A stretch of 64,000 nucleotides of DNA from NCBI GenBank assembly GCA_016183235.1, contig JACPFA010000027.1, forward strand, positions 38,941 to 102,940, read 5' to 3'. This document shows positions 46,603 through 56,297 of the stretch, piece by piece (the first letter of the stretch is position 1; every line of letters begins with the position of its first letter). Source of the DNA: Deltaproteobacteria bacterium (GTDB taxonomy: Bacteria > UBA10199 > DSSB01 > JACPFA01). Below the pieces are notes generated by a model. It was not told the DNA's origin. It saw only the letters and a program-made list of their open reading frames with translations, and made no database searches. Made by a program: the position numbers and the translations under genes.

Positions 46603-48177
46603 ATGGCAACATTAAAAGAACTTAATCAGAAATATCTTGAAATTAAAAAACGGCATTTAGGGATGGGGGGGGAGGAGGCGCTGCTTAAACAAAAAGCGGC
46701 TAAAAAACTAAATGTTCGAGAACGGTTACAGCGTTTGCTCGATGCGGGTTCGTTTACTGAATTGGGGTTGCTAGCTAATCATGCTTCGGTAGAGTCTGAT
46801 TTGCAGGGGAAGGATACACCCGCTGATGGGGTGGTTACGGGCACCGGCCGCATTCAAGGCAAAGAGGTTGCCATTATTGCTTATGACTTTACGGTAATTG
46901 CTGGCACCATTGGAGCCGTAGGGGAGAGAAAAAGTAAGCGGATTCGCGAATTAGCCTTAAAACACAAATTACCTTTAGTGTGGTTACTCGATTCAGCGGG
47001 GGCGAGGATTCAAGAAATTGCCAGTTCGCGTTTTGCTGAGACTGGCGAGATGTTTTTTGATCAAGTCATGGCTAGTGGGGTTATCCCGCAAGTGGCAGCG
47101 GTGATGGGGCCTTGTGCGGCAGGCACGGCCTATATCCCGGCCTTGGCTGATTTTGTGCCTATGGTAAAGGGCACCTCTTCTATGGCATTGGCTGGGCCCC
47201 CGCTGGTTAAGGCTGCTATTGGCGAAGATATTTCGGCAGAAGATTTGGGTGGTTCAAAGATTCATTGTGCGATCAGTGGGGTTGCTGATTATGAGGCGCA
47301 AAATGATCAAGAATGCCTTGGGGTCATTAAAAAATATTTGGGGTTTTTTCCAGCTCACAGTGGGGCCAAGCCATCTCGTAAAGCAAAAGTAGAAGACGAA
47401 TTCTCCGCCTTGCGTGAAGAACTTGCCAAAGACGATTCTATTTATCAAATTCTTCCAGATAGTAGCCAAAAACCTTATGATATGAAAAAAGTTATCGCCA
47501 AAATTGTTGATGCGGGCGAGAGCTTAGAACTCAAAGAAAAATTTGCTCCCTCTCTTATTACCATGTTGGCTAGAATCGATGGGCGATCGATTGGGATTGT
47601 GGCCAATCAACCTTTAGTGATGGGAGGGGTGATTGATGTTGATGCCAGCGATAAGGCCGCACGCTTTATTAATTTGTGCGACAGTTTTAATATTCCCTTA
47701 CTCTACTTAGTCGATGTGCCTGGGTTTATGGTAGGCTCTAAAGTAGAGCGGGCGGGCATTATCCGGCATGGGGCTAAAATGCTGTTTGCAACTAGCCAGG
47801 CTACCGTTCCAAAATTAACCGTGATTATTCGCAAGGCCTATGGGGCGGGCTATTATGTGATGTGCGGGAAAGGTTATCAACCTGACTTGCTTGTGGCCTG
47901 GCCCAGTGCCGAGATAAGTTTGATGGGGGCCGAGGGGGCGGTGAATATTATCTTTCGCAAAGAAATTGCGAGTAGCCCTGAGCCAGAAAAAAAGCGTGCT
48001 GAATTGGTGGCCCAATTTAAACAACGCATCGATCTCGATTTAGCGGCGCAAGAAGGTTATATCGATGATGTCATTGACCCCGTTGATACCCGACGGGTAT
48101 TGATTGACGTGCTCGAACGTTGTGAAAATAAACAAGTGCATTTGCCTAAGAAGAAACAAGGTATTCTTCCAGTTTAA
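46603..48177 (+). CDS. Acyl-CoA carboxylase, carboxyltransferase (beta) subunit
   Basis: 524 residues, normal for propionyl/methylcrotonyl-CoA type subunits. Features DGVVTGTGRIQGKEVAIIAYD, LLDSAGARIQE, GPCAAGTAYIPALADF, GPPLVKAAIGEDISAEDLGG, PLLYLVDVPGFMVG and GAGYYVMCG. Transfers CO2 from biotin to an acyl-CoA. The biotin-carrying alpha subunit is not in the window. Followed, 14 bases on, by a beta-keto acid cleavage enzyme, suggesting joint catabolism. Confidence 0.93.
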   Translation: MATLKELNQKYLEIKKRHLGMGGEEALLKQKAAKKLNVRERLQRLLDAGSFTELGLLANHASVESDLQGKDTPADGVVTGTGRIQGKEVAIIAYDFTVIAGTIGAVGERKSKRIRELALKHKLPLVWLLDSAGARIQEIASSRFAETGEMFFDQVMASGVIPQVAAVMGPCAAGTAYIPALADFVPMVKGTSSMALAGPPLVKAAIGEDISAEDLGGSKIHCAISGVADYEAQNDQECLGVIKKYLGFFPAHSGAKPSRKAKVEDEFSALREELAKDDSIYQILPDSSQKPYDMKKVIAKIVDAGESLELKEKFAPSLITMLARIDGRSIGIVANQPLVMGGVIDVDASDKAARFINLCDSFNIPLLYLVDVPGFMVGSKVERAGIIRHGAKMLFATSQATVPKLTVIIRKAYGAGYYVMCGKGYQPDLLVAWPSAEISLMGAEGAVNIIFRKEIASSPEPEKKRAELVAQFKQRIDLDLAAQEGYIDDVIDPVDTRRVLIDVLERCENKQVHLPKKKQGILPV

Positions 48178-48191
48178 TGAGGAGTAAGTGT

Positions 48192-49040
48192 ATGAACAAC
48201 AAAGTCATTATTACAGCTGCTCTCACCGGGGTAGCGGCCAATCGTAAACAATGCCCGGCGATTCCTTATACGCCAGATGAAATTGCCCAAGAAGCCTATC
48301 GGGCCTATCAAGCCGGGGCCAGCGTGGTGCATATCCATGCCCGTGAAGACGACGGTCGGCCTTCGCATCGCGTTGAGGTGTATCGGGCGATTATGCAAAA
48401 AACGCGATCGTTGTGTGATGTGATTATAAATTTTTCAACCGGGGCGGTGGATGTCCCCAAGGAAGAGCGCATTCGCCATATTAGTGAATTAAAGCCACAG
48501 ATTGGTGCGTTGAATATGGGCAGCATGAATTATGCGAAATATTCCCCTGAAAAGAAAAAAATGGTTTTTGATTTTGTCTTTGCGAATCCGTTTGAAACAA
48601 TTTTATTTTATTTAGAAAATATGAATCGGGCTGGGGTAAAGCCCGAATTAGAATGTTTTGACGTAGGCCATACCGAGAGCATTTATCCTTTATTAGACAT
48701 GGGGGTTTTGAAAAGGCCGGTTCAGTTTAGTTTTATTTTGGGTGTATTGGGCGGGCTTTCAGCCAAACCCGAACACCTGGCTTATCAAGCTAAACAAATT
48801 CCCCCTGATTCTACTTGGGAGATTATTGGCATTAGTCACAAACAGTGGGAACTGGTGCAGGCTGCTTTGGAACTGGGTGGAAATATTCGTGTGGGGTTAG
48901 AAGATAATTTTTATGTCGAGCCAGATGTTATGGCAAAGAGCAACGGAGAGCTCGTTGCAAAAGCTGCCAAAATGTGCCGTGCTGCAGGCCGAGAACCTGC
49001 AACAGTTTGCGAGGCCATGCAGTTATTATCAATTAAATAG
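48192..49040 (+). CDS. Beta-keto acid cleavage enzyme (BKACE/Kce family)
   Basis: 282 residues from ATG 48192, with gaggag upstream. KVIITAALTGVAANRKQCPA, metal-binding HIHAREDDGRPSH, IINFSTGA, PELECFDVGH and HxxNxRVGLED-like GGNIRVGLEDNFYVEPD. Family uses Zn2+ and acetyl-CoA to cleave beta-keto acids such as 3-keto-5-aminohexanoate (lysine fermentation) or others; the substrate specificity of this member is open. Coupled closely to the carboxylase. Confidence 0.9.
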   Translation: MNNKVIITAALTGVAANRKQCPAIPYTPDEIAQEAYRAYQAGASVVHIHAREDDGRPSHRVEVYRAIMQKTRSLCDVIINFSTGAVDVPKEERIRHISELKPQIGALNMGSMNYAKYSPEKKKMVFDFVFANPFETILFYLENMNRAGVKPELECFDVGHTESIYPLLDMGVLKRPVQFSFILGVLGGLSAKPEHLAYQAKQIPPDSTWEIIGISHKQWELVQAALELGGNIRVGLEDNFYVEPDVMAKSNGELVAKAAKMCRAAGREPATVCEAMQLLSIK

Positions 49041-49076
49041 TGACAACCCCCCCTTGTTTATTTTACGAAAATAAAC

Positions 49077-50891
49077 ATGAAAACATTGTTAAAACAATAT
49101 TGGGGCTATGATGATTTTCGTCCCTTTCAAACTGAGACGATCAACGCCATTTTAAATCATCAAGATAGCTTAACCCTCTTGCCCACCGGTGGCGGAAAAT
49201 CCCTTTGTTTTCAAATCCCCGCTTTATGTCAAACCGGCATGGCCGTGGTGATATCTCCCCTAATTTCTTTGATGAAAGATCAAGTGGATAGCTTGAGAGA
49301 ATTGGGGATTGCGGCCGATTATCTTAATTCGAGCCTTAAGTTAGAAGAACAGCGGGCCATTGTGCAAAAAGTTAAACATGGGGAGGTCAAACTTTTGTAT
49401 TTGGCGCCGGAACGTTTAAAGACCGAATCGACACTTCAACTGTTACAGTCGGTTAAAATTTCATTTTTTGTGATTGATGAAGCCCATTGCGTGAGTCAAT
49501 GGGGGCACGATTTTAGGGAAGAATATAGTCAGTTGGGTATTATCAAAGAAAAATTTGCAGAGATTAATGTGCACGCCTTTACCGCCACGGCCACTCATGC
49601 AGTACAAGAAGAAATCATCCAATTGTTGCAGTTAGAAAAACCCTTTGTCAATTGGGCACCGATAGATCGCCCTAATTTGACTTATCGTATTCAAGCTAAG
49701 CAAAACATTCGGCAGATCACTAATATTTTAGATAAACATCATCACGAGCCCGGGATTATTTATTGTTTACGGCGTAGCGATGTAGACGAACTTTCTAGTC
49801 ATCTCAATACGCTCGGTTATAAAAATCTCCCCTATCATGCGGGGTTAGACGATGAGGTGCGCAAAGAATGCCAAGATCGTTTTTCGAGAGAAGAAGTCGA
49901 TCTTATGGTAGCGACTATCGCGTTTGGCATGGGGATTGACCGATCTAATATTCGTTTTGTGATTCACACCGCGTTGCCCAAAAGCGTTGAGCATTATCAA
50001 CAAGAAACTGGCCGGGCGGGCCGGGATGGGCTGCCTGCCTTTTGTTATCTTTTTTACACGAGTAAAGACTACCGTACATGGGAATACCTGTTGCAAGGTT
50101 CAAAAAACGAAATGGTCATGATTGAAAAGCTCAAAAAACTTTATCAATTTTGTGTGGAGCCGCAATGTCGACACCGGGCCTTGGTGCAGTATTTTAACCA
50201 ATCCTATTTACAAGGTACATGCGAGGCCTGTGATTATTGTTTGGGAGAGTTAGAGCAGGTAGAAGATCCGCTCATTATGGGGCAAAAGATTTTGTCTTGT
50301 GTGTTTAGGGTTCAAGAACGTTTTGGGGCCGATCATGTCACACAGGTTTTAAAAGGTAAACTTACCGAAAAAATTCAACAGTGGAACCACCAAACCTTAT
50401 CAACTTTTGGCTTATTGCAAGACAAACCCGTTTCTTTTATTCGTTCTATGATCGAACAGTTAATTGGGCAGCAGTTTATCAAACGAGAACCTGCTTATTC
50501 TTCGCTTTCCATCACGGCGGAAGGAAAAAGATTATTGCGTGGCGAGAGTAAACCCACCCTGATTCAGCCGATCGTGACAACTCAAAAAAAGCAGGCTATT
50601 GAAAAAACAAAACAGAAAATAAAGAGCGAAGAATGGAAACAGATCGATTACAATCTCTTTGAGCTGTTGCGGCAAAAGCGGGCCGAGCTAGCAGGCATGA
50701 AAAAAGTGCCGGCCTTTATTATTTTTGGCGATAAAACCCTAAGAGAAATGGCGCACCAAAAGCCTATGACCGATCAGGCCTTTGCTAGGGTTTATGGCGT
50801 AGGTGAAAAGAAACACAAAGAATATGCCACGGTTTTTATTGAGGTCATCAAGCAATACGAAGGTGCTGCAAAAAGCACACTTGCGGGCTAA
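49077..50891 (+). CDS. recQ: ATP-dependent DNA helicase RecQ
   Basis: 604 residues, standard. Motif I LLPTGGGKSL, II IDEAHCVSQWGHDFR, Ia ISPLISLMKDQV, III TATAT, V AFGMGIDRSN, VI QETGRAGRDG; zinc-binding cysteines CVEPQC...CEACDYC; winged helix (RQC) and C-terminal HRDC (LFELLRQKRAELAGMKKVPA). Unwinds DNA in recombination and repair. Its last codons overlap the small convergent gene by four bases. Confidence 0.96.
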   Translation: MKTLLKQYWGYDDFRPFQTETINAILNHQDSLTLLPTGGGKSLCFQIPALCQTGMAVVISPLISLMKDQVDSLRELGIAADYLNSSLKLEEQRAIVQKVKHGEVKLLYLAPERLKTESTLQLLQSVKISFFVIDEAHCVSQWGHDFREEYSQLGIIKEKFAEINVHAFTATATHAVQEEIIQLLQLEKPFVNWAPIDRPNLTYRIQAKQNIRQITNILDKHHHEPGIIYCLRRSDVDELSSHLNTLGYKNLPYHAGLDDEVRKECQDRFSREEVDLMVATIAFGMGIDRSNIRFVIHTALPKSVEHYQQETGRAGRDGLPAFCYLFYTSKDYRTWEYLLQGSKNEMVMIEKLKKLYQFCVEPQCRHRALVQYFNQSYLQGTCEACDYCLGELEQVEDPLIMGQKILSCVFRVQERFGADHVTQVLKGKLTEKIQQWNHQTLSTFGLLQDKPVSFIRSMIEQLIGQQFIKREPAYSSLSITAEGKRLLRGESKPTLIQPIVTTQKKQAIEKTKQKIKSEEWKQIDYNLFELLRQKRAELAGMKKVPAFIIFGDKTLREMAHQKPMTDQAFARVYGVGEKKHKEYATVFIEVIKQYEGAAKSTLAG

Positions 50892-51100
50892 ATTTTACGA
50901 CAGTTAGGTCGATAGCCGTCGATCATTTCACAATAGATCACATAATTATTTGCGTTTTCATTTTGGAATTTTCTTTTTGCTCGTTGGGCTTCTTGTAAGG
51001 TTCCTTCTTGTTCGGTTCCACAATGGCTAATCAAACCAAAAAGGCCAAAGATATTGTCGTTACAGACTTTATAGGAAGCATGGGTAGGTTTATCAGGCAT
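50888..51100 (-). CDS. Small conserved hypothetical protein
   Basis: 70 residues from ATG 51100, set by gaggag seven bases upstream. MPDKPTHASYKVCNDNIFGL with four or five cysteines (KVCND, HCGTEQ, YCEMI, NCRKI) and a basic QEAQRAKRKFQNEN segment. No signal peptide. Could be a secretion-independent zinc or redox protein; no family recognised. Confidence 0.55.
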   Translation of the reverse strand: MPDKPTHASYKVCNDNIFGLFGLISHCGTEQEGTLQEAQRAKRKFQNENANNYVIYCEMIDGYRPNCRKI

Positions 51101-51364
51101 TTCCACTCCTCGAAAAATAAGTTTTTGTTGGAAAATACCCACCCGCTGACGTGATTAGATTATGATTAAGTACTGAATTTGTGAAAAAAAGGCAAAGGGT
51201 TTTTGTGCTCTGTTACTGCGCAAATAAAACTGGTTGTTAAACAAGGCAGTGAGTTGGTGACAAATTGTCACCAACTGAAATTAGAAGCCGCAGATGGTTT
51301 TCCCCCATATTTGTTTACTTTAGTTCTAAAAAAACAACCATAAGTTGTTAAAATATACTTGTAA

Positions 51365-51389
51365 TAAACTATGCTTGCAATATAGTTTA
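51365..51389. promoter_or_regulatory. Inverted repeat before abiEi, probable operator
   Basis: taaactat - 9 bases - atagttta lies 13 bases upstream of the AbiEi start. AbiEi antitoxins are known to repress their own operons by binding inverted repeats. Confidence 0.5.
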
Positions 51390-51402
51390 AATTAATGCTA
51401 CT

Positions 51403-52197
51403 ATGACAACCATGACTAGTGCTTTTGGAAGCAAAATAAACCAACTTCTCAAAGAATGGCCTTCTGGCGTTGTTGTCGTCTCGCGCTGGTTGAAAGAACA
51501 AGGCATCTCCCAGCAGTTAGCCGATAAATATGAAAAAACTTCCTGGCTTTCTAGAATAGGCCCCGGAGCTTTTATCAGAGCGGGAGAAAAGGTGGCATGG
51601 GATGGCGGACTTTATGCTCTTCAGGCGCAATTGCAACTTCCTGTTCATGTGGCAGCTAAAAGCGCACTGGAACTATTAGGGTTTGCTCATTTTATACCCT
51701 TGGGGAAATCCCCAATACGGCTTTTTGGAAATCCTGGAACAAAGCTTCCTCGCTGGTTCAATTCCTACGCTTGGGAAAATAAAATACAATATTTCACGCC
51801 AGGTTTATTTTTTAATATGGAACTTGGATTAACTCAAAAGGATATGGGCAATTTTTCTGTGCAACTTTCATCTCCAGAAAGAGCAATCCTTGAAGTGCTG
51901 TATCTCGTCCCAAAGCAACAGTCGTTTGAAGAAGCCCATCTTTTGATGGAAGGCCTGGTGACTCTTCGACCGAAGTTAGTTCAACAGCTTTTAGAAAATT
52001 GTAAATCTATCAAGGTAAAACGTCTCTTTATGCTCATAGCTGAAAAGTTAAACCATACTTGGTTAAAAAAACTCTCTCTAGAAAAAGTAGACTTTGGCAA
52101 AGGAAAACGTTCTCTTATAAAAGAAGGCGTGTTTAATAAAAAATACCAAATCACCGTTCCTAAAAACTATTACGCCAAATCCGAAAGTTTAGCCTAA
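51403..52197 (+). CDS. AbiEi-family type IV antitoxin
   Basis: 264 residues. N-terminal winged helix (LKEWPSGVVVVSRWLKEQGI, ADKYEKTSWLSRIGPGAFIR) and middle domain (VHVAAKSALELLGFAHFIPL, LSSPERAILEVLYLVP) match the AbiEi antitoxin/repressor group. Start 51403 or 51412 possible. One base overlaps the toxin gene (TAATG). Neutralises AbiEii activity and represses the operon. Confidence 0.9.
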   Translation: MTTMTSAFGSKINQLLKEWPSGVVVVSRWLKEQGISQQLADKYEKTSWLSRIGPGAFIRAGEKVAWDGGLYALQAQLQLPVHVAAKSALELLGFAHFIPLGKSPIRLFGNPGTKLPRWFNSYAWENKIQYFTPGLFFNMELGLTQKDMGNFSVQLSSPERAILEVLYLVPKQQSFEEAHLLMEGLVTLRPKLVQQLLENCKSIKVKRLFMLIAEKLNHTWLKKLSLEKVDFGKGKRSLIKEGVFNKKYQITVPKNYYAKSESLA

Positions 52198-53117
52198 TGA
52201 AAGACAGTCCTTTTTATGAACAGACTTTCCTTATGCTACAAACATTGCCTTTTGTAGCCCGTGAAAAATGTTTTGCTTTAAAAGGTGGAACTGCCATTAA
52301 TTTCTTCTTGCGCGACATGGCGCGCCTTTCCGTAGATATTGATCTGACCTATTTACCACTAGAAGCACGGGATATTTCTTTGAAGAATATGGGAGAGGCC
52401 TTGCAGAGACTCTCTCAGGCCATTCAAGGCAAACTTCCCAATGTAAAAGTTCAGGTAACTCCCAACCCATCACTAAGAACAGTGATTAATCTTTTGGTAA
52501 AGAACAGAAAAACCGCAATCAAAATAGAAGTTAATCCCGTGATACGAGGATTTGTATACCCTTGCGAGACACGCGATCTTTCTCCAAAAGCAGAAGATCT
52601 ATTTAATCTTTCGGCTTCCATAGTAAGTTTATCAACTCCCGATCTTTACGGAGGCAAAATTTGCGCCGCGTTGGATCGGCAACATCCGAGAGATTTATTC
52701 GACATTAAACTGTTAATGGAAAATGAAGGTCTTACTCCTCAAATCCGAAAAGCATTTTTGGTTTATCTGATTAGTCATGACCGGCCCATGAGTGAACTGC
52801 TTTCTCCCATTAAAAAAGATATTCAAACAATTTATGAAAACGAATTTGAGGGCATGCCCCATGTTCCAGTGACGATGAAAGAGTTAACCGAAGCAAGGGA
52901 TTGGCTTATCAAAACTTTAATGGGAGACTTGACTGATGATGAAAAACAATTTCTTTTGTCTATGAAAGAGGGCGCCCCTGATTGGGGTCTTTTAGGCATT
53001 CCTGGAGTCGATAAATTACCCGCGGTGCAGTGGAAACTGTTGAATATTCGGAAGATGGATAGAAAAGCCCACGAAGTCTCTATGAATAAATTAAGAAATG
53101 TACTTCATAAAATCTAA
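52197..53117 (+). CDS. AbiEii-family nucleotidyltransferase toxin
   Basis: 306 residues. CFALKGGTAINFFLRDMARL and SVDIDLTYLP carry the GG-T and DxD of the AbiEii nucleotidyltransferase; KIEVNPVIRG adds an acidic residue, and LYGGKICAALDRQHPRDLFD the family's Lys/Asp segment. These toxins transfer nucleotides to RNA and cause phage-induced dormancy (abortive infection). Complete, with its antitoxin upstream. Confidence 0.93.
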   Translation: MKDSPFYEQTFLMLQTLPFVAREKCFALKGGTAINFFLRDMARLSVDIDLTYLPLEARDISLKNMGEALQRLSQAIQGKLPNVKVQVTPNPSLRTVINLLVKNRKTAIKIEVNPVIRGFVYPCETRDLSPKAEDLFNLSASIVSLSTPDLYGGKICAALDRQHPRDLFDIKLLMENEGLTPQIRKAFLVYLISHDRPMSELLSPIKKDIQTIYENEFEGMPHVPVTMKELTEARDWLIKTLMGDLTDDEKQFLLSMKEGAPDWGLLGIPGVDKLPAVQWKLLNIRKMDRKAHEVSMNKLRNVLHKI

Positions 53118-53128
53118 ACAAACCCTTT

Positions 53129-53432
53129 TTATTTATTATACTTTTTTTGCCGTTTTAATGGTCTAATTTTTTCCATATCAGGTACTGAGGCCTCAATAAT
53201 TTTTGCCAACTCAATTAGGCTTTTTTGAAGGTCAGGTTGAAAAAATATTACCAACCTTGTCAATAATTGCAGAAATTGAACCAGCCCCTGGGAATGGAAT
53301 ACTAGCAAAAATTATTGAAGCAATATTAGTTGCGAATTTTCCCATTTTTTTCCAATTTGATTGCTGTTCTAATTCAGCAGTTATAGCAATAGCTCGTTCC
53401 TTATAAAAAACAGTTTTATTTGTGTTGACTAT
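53129..53432 (-). pseudogene. Frameshifted gene remnant
   Basis: Minus strand: YKERAIAITAELEQQSNWKK, then MGKFATNIASIIFASIPFPG and VGNIF, where removal of one T in a T6 run restores a frame continuing QPDLQKSLIELAKIIEASVP to KKYNK-stop. No start codon remains upstream of the first segment. A hydrophobic Gly/Ala/Ile stretch suggests a small membrane-active protein. A plus-strand frame across the same bases has no such structure. Confidence 0.45.
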
Positions 53433-53539
53433 TCAAATAGGACCACGCTGGTGTTTGTCAAATTTGTCAAGTATATTGATTAAAATTGACTAGAACGATC
53501 TAATTATGCTACATGGTTGACATCAGGAGGTCAGAATCT

Positions 53540-54178
53540 ATGCACCGCCTACAACAAGCCATTTTGGAACTTGCTTCGAAAAAACCACTTGAAGGGATGA
53601 CTCTACGTGAGATTGGTGATCATATCGGGGAGAAGCATCCGCAAAAAATCAAACACCATTTGAATCAGCTAAGAGCAAAAGGGCTCCTTGTCAGCGGAGA
53701 TAAACCAAGGTCAATAAAAATTGGTGCAGTTCAAGGGAAGGGGCAAACAAAAATGCTTTCCATCCCTATTCTGGGGGCGGCTAATTGTGGAGATCCGCGT
53801 GAGTTTGCCGTTGAAAATTTGGAAGGCTATCTAACCGTTTCTCCGAGCATGGTACCGAAAAAAAAACACCTCTTTGCGATACGAGCTGTAGGCTCTTCAA
53901 TGAACCAGGCTAATATTGCAGGCAAGTCGATCGAAGATGGGGATTATGTAATCGTGGATTCAGAAGTCAAAGCCCCAAAGAACGGTGATTATGTTCTTTC
54001 GGTTATTGGAGGATCCGCTAATATTAAGTTGTTTTGTGAGGATAGGGAAAATAGCCAAATAGTTCTTATTTCGGAATCGGCTCAGGAACTGCCACCTATT
54101 TATATTCATCTTGAAGACTTTGTTGATTACATGGTCAATGGCAAGGTTGTACAGGTGATAAAGAAATTTAAAAAATAA
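53540..54178 (+). CDS. LexA/UmuD-like (S24) regulator
   Basis: 212 residues from ATG 53540; aggagg nine bases upstream decides against the ATG at 53513. N-terminal helix-turn-helix (LQQAILELASKKPL, MTLREIGDHIG, IKHHLNQLRAKGLL), then a self-cleavage S24 domain with Ser120 (VGSSMN) and Lys163 (SANIKLF). The likely cleavage bond is Cys83-Gly84 (AANCGDP), as in UmuD. Probably represses island genes until DNA damage. Short inverted repeats (tagaacgatcta) precede it. Confidence 0.85.
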   Translation: MHRLQQAILELASKKPLEGMTLREIGDHIGEKHPQKIKHHLNQLRAKGLLVSGDKPRSIKIGAVQGKGQTKMLSIPILGAANCGDPREFAVENLEGYLTVSPSMVPKKKHLFAIRAVGSSMNQANIAGKSIEDGDYVIVDSEVKAPKNGDYVLSVIGGSANIKLFCEDRENSQIVLISESAQELPPIYIHLEDFVDYMVNGKVVQVIKKFKK

Positions 54179-54205
54179 GAAGCCTTTATTGAAGGGTATT
54201 AATTT

Positions 54206-54565
54206 ATGACTGCTAAGAATAACTTAGCTGTTTTTGAAGACTACAAAATTCGTCGTCACTATGATGAAGAAAATGAGGTTTGGTATTTTTCAGTGGTCGA
54301 TATCATTCAAATTCTCATCCAACAACCTAACTTCCAAGCTGCTCGAAATTACTGGAAAGTCCTCAAAAGTCGGCTTATTCAGTCCATCCCCAGCTCTAAA
54401 GCCGAACCCATCAAACTCTGGCTTGCTAAAGTAGGTTATGAGCGTATGCAAGAAATGGCTGACCCAGCCAGATCACTCGATCGTGCCCGTGAAACGTGGC
54501 GCAAACATGGTCGTAGTGAAAAATGGATTCAGCAACGCATGATGGGTCTAACTTTACGGAATTGA
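54206..54565 (+). pseudogene. BRO-N antirepressor-type gene, internally deleted and truncated
   Basis: The frame is open for 119 residues, but two losses are apparent. The N-terminal part (FEDYKIRRHYDEENEVWYFS ... WKVLKSRL) jumps directly to IQSIPSSKAEPIKLWLAKVG, skipping ~35-40 residues normally found in BRO/phage antirepressor proteins, and it stops at TLRN shortly after QQRMMG, where relatives continue. A product could be made but is probably non-functional. The breakpoint abuts a truncated YhcG gene. Confidence 0.65.
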
Positions 54566-54580
54566 GTCTTTGGTTATTAC

Positions 54581-55555
54581 ATTTCAGAATTTGAGTTTGG
54601 TGGAAAAGATCGTGCGGTTTACGGCGAAAAATTATTGTCGGAATTAGCCGAGAAATTGACCAAGATCAAGGTAAGCAATTGCAACAAGCGGCAACTTTAT
54701 CGGTACTTGCGATTTTATAAATTTTATCCCCAAATTGTGGGGACACTGTCCCCACAATTCAGCAAGATCATCGGAGAAGAATCTCTTGGGTTTGAGAAAG
54801 TGGGGACAGTGGCCCCATTTTCCAGGGTACCCATGGATCAATTGATTTCTAAGCTGTCCTATAGCCAGTTAGAGCAGATTGCTGAAATCGATGATCCCTT
54901 AAAGCGTGCTTTCTATGAAATCCAGAGCATTAAGGGTAATTGGTCAGTCCGTGATTTGAAGCGTCAAATTGCTAGTCTTTATTTTGAAAGAACCGGCCTT
55001 TCAAAAAACAAAAAGAAGTTGGCGGATCTGACTCAGAAAAAACTTCAAGGGGCAAATGACAGACTGAATATCCGCGATCCTTATGTGTTTGAATTTTTGG
55101 GGATCAAATCGAAAGAGGTGATGGCGGAATCAACCTTGGAAGGATCTCTCCTTAATAAGTTACAGGATTTCTTGCTTGAGTTGGGCCACGGCTTTTGTTT
55201 TGAAGCCTCCCAGAAAAGAATTCTCATCGGTGGAAAACACTATTTTGTGGATCTAGTTTTCTATCACCGGATTCTCAAATGCCATATTCTGATTGAACTC
55301 AAGGTGGATGCATTTAACCACGAACACTTAGGCCAATTGAATACCTATGTTAGTTGGTTCCAAAAGAATATGACCGAGTCCGGGGATAATCCCCCGATCG
55401 GAATTCTTCTTTGCACGAAGAAGGATCATGTCCTTGCTGAATATGCCTTGGCGGGCATGAACAACAAATTGTTCGTGTCGAAGTACCAAGTGGAATTGCC
55501 CAAAAAGAAAGAGATTGAGAAATTCTTGGAAGCTACCTTGAAGGAGATCGAGTGA
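54581..55555 (+). pseudogene. YhcG/DUF1016 nuclease lacking its N-terminus
   Basis: In frame from 54581 it reads YYISEFEFGGKDRAVYGEKL, the end of the first DUF1016 helix pair, with no start codon and ~40 residues missing. TTG 54635 could still start a 306-residue product. The C-terminal nuclease domain is intact (FEASQKRILIGGKHYFVDLV ... HILIELKVD). Palindromes attgtggggaca / tgtccccacaat (54734-54758) and tggggacagtggcccca (54801) are translated in the linker. Relative of the 29924 gene. Confidence 0.65.
54734..54817. repeat. In-frame palindromes in the second YhcG linker
   Basis: A perfect 25-bp dyad at 54734 and a related imperfect one at 54801 encode VGTLSPQF and VGTVAPF. They occupy the same domain boundary as the palindromes in the first YhcG gene. 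Confidence 0.75.
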
Positions 55556-55768
55556 GAATAGAGCGGAATGTAAAATTTAATAGTTCAATCGCTTCATGAC
55601 TCATAAACCATTTTTAAGATTTGAATATTTCCCTGGGGCGTAGCCCAAGGCCGAGGAGAGCAAGAATTTTAAAATCATACAAATTCGTAGAAAAAGTGTA
55701 AATCAGTTTCAAAGATTGAATTGAGCGATGAAATTAAATCAGTTAATTCAAATTAAGGAATAGCTTTA
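55556..55768. other. Intergenic gap with partial inverted repeat
   Basis: Arms ttcaatcgcttcatg near 55587 and gaattgagcgatgaaat near 55716 are roughly complementary. No gene seen. Confidence 0.35.
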
Positions 55769-56293
55769 ATGAATAAAGATTTTGAAGCTTGGGTAAAGCA
55801 GTGCTCGGAAAAGTTTAAACGAAGGCAAGATCAGTATTTCAAGCACCTAAATAAAAAAGATTTGGATCTAATCATTTTAAAAGGACATTTGATCGTTGAA
55901 CAAAGAATAAACGAGGCTTTTGAGAAGAAATTAAAACCTAATCTTTTGAAAAGGGTAAAGGATTTAAGATTTTCTATTCCTACTAAGTTAGTCTTTCTTC
56001 AGGCAATGGGTAACTTTGATAAGACTTTCGATCACTTTTTCGAAGCTGTAGAAAAATTAAATAATCTTAGAAATAAGATGGCCCACAATTTGGAATGCCC
56101 TAAAATAGAGGATCAAGCGAAAGAAATACTCAGTCTAATGTATAAAGGTGAATGTTTGAATAAAAGGTTTCAGAAATATAGTCTTATTTATCAATTAAAG
56201 AGGGCCATTATTCTGATTGCAGAAATGGCTTCTCTGCCATCTCTGACATTTCCAAACTGTGGAATTCAGCTAAACGATAAAATCCCAAAATGA
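55769..56293 (+). CDS. Putative HEPN-like (RX4H) protein
   Basis: 174 residues, helical. LNNLRNKMAHNLECP contains R101-x4-H106, the RX4-6H RNase motif of HEPN domains, preceded by helices (LIILKGHLIVEQRINEAFEK) in the DUF4145/MAE-like manner. HEPN proteins are common toxins or RNases in defence loci. It is the last gene before tRNA-Gln and ends five bases from it. No paired nucleotidyltransferase adjacent. Family assignment tentative. Confidence 0.6.
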   Translation: MNKDFEAWVKQCSEKFKRRQDQYFKHLNKKDLDLIILKGHLIVEQRINEAFEKKLKPNLLKRVKDLRFSIPTKLVFLQAMGNFDKTFDHFFEAVEKLNNLRNKMAHNLECPKIEDQAKEILSLMYKGECLNKRFQKYSLIYQLKRAIILIAEMASLPSLTFPNCGIQLNDKIPK

Positions 56294-56297
56294 AATA

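Noticed and set aside
53203..53406. Plus-strand frame of 67 codons
   Set aside because: Antisense to a better-structured reverse-strand remnant; no ribosome site.
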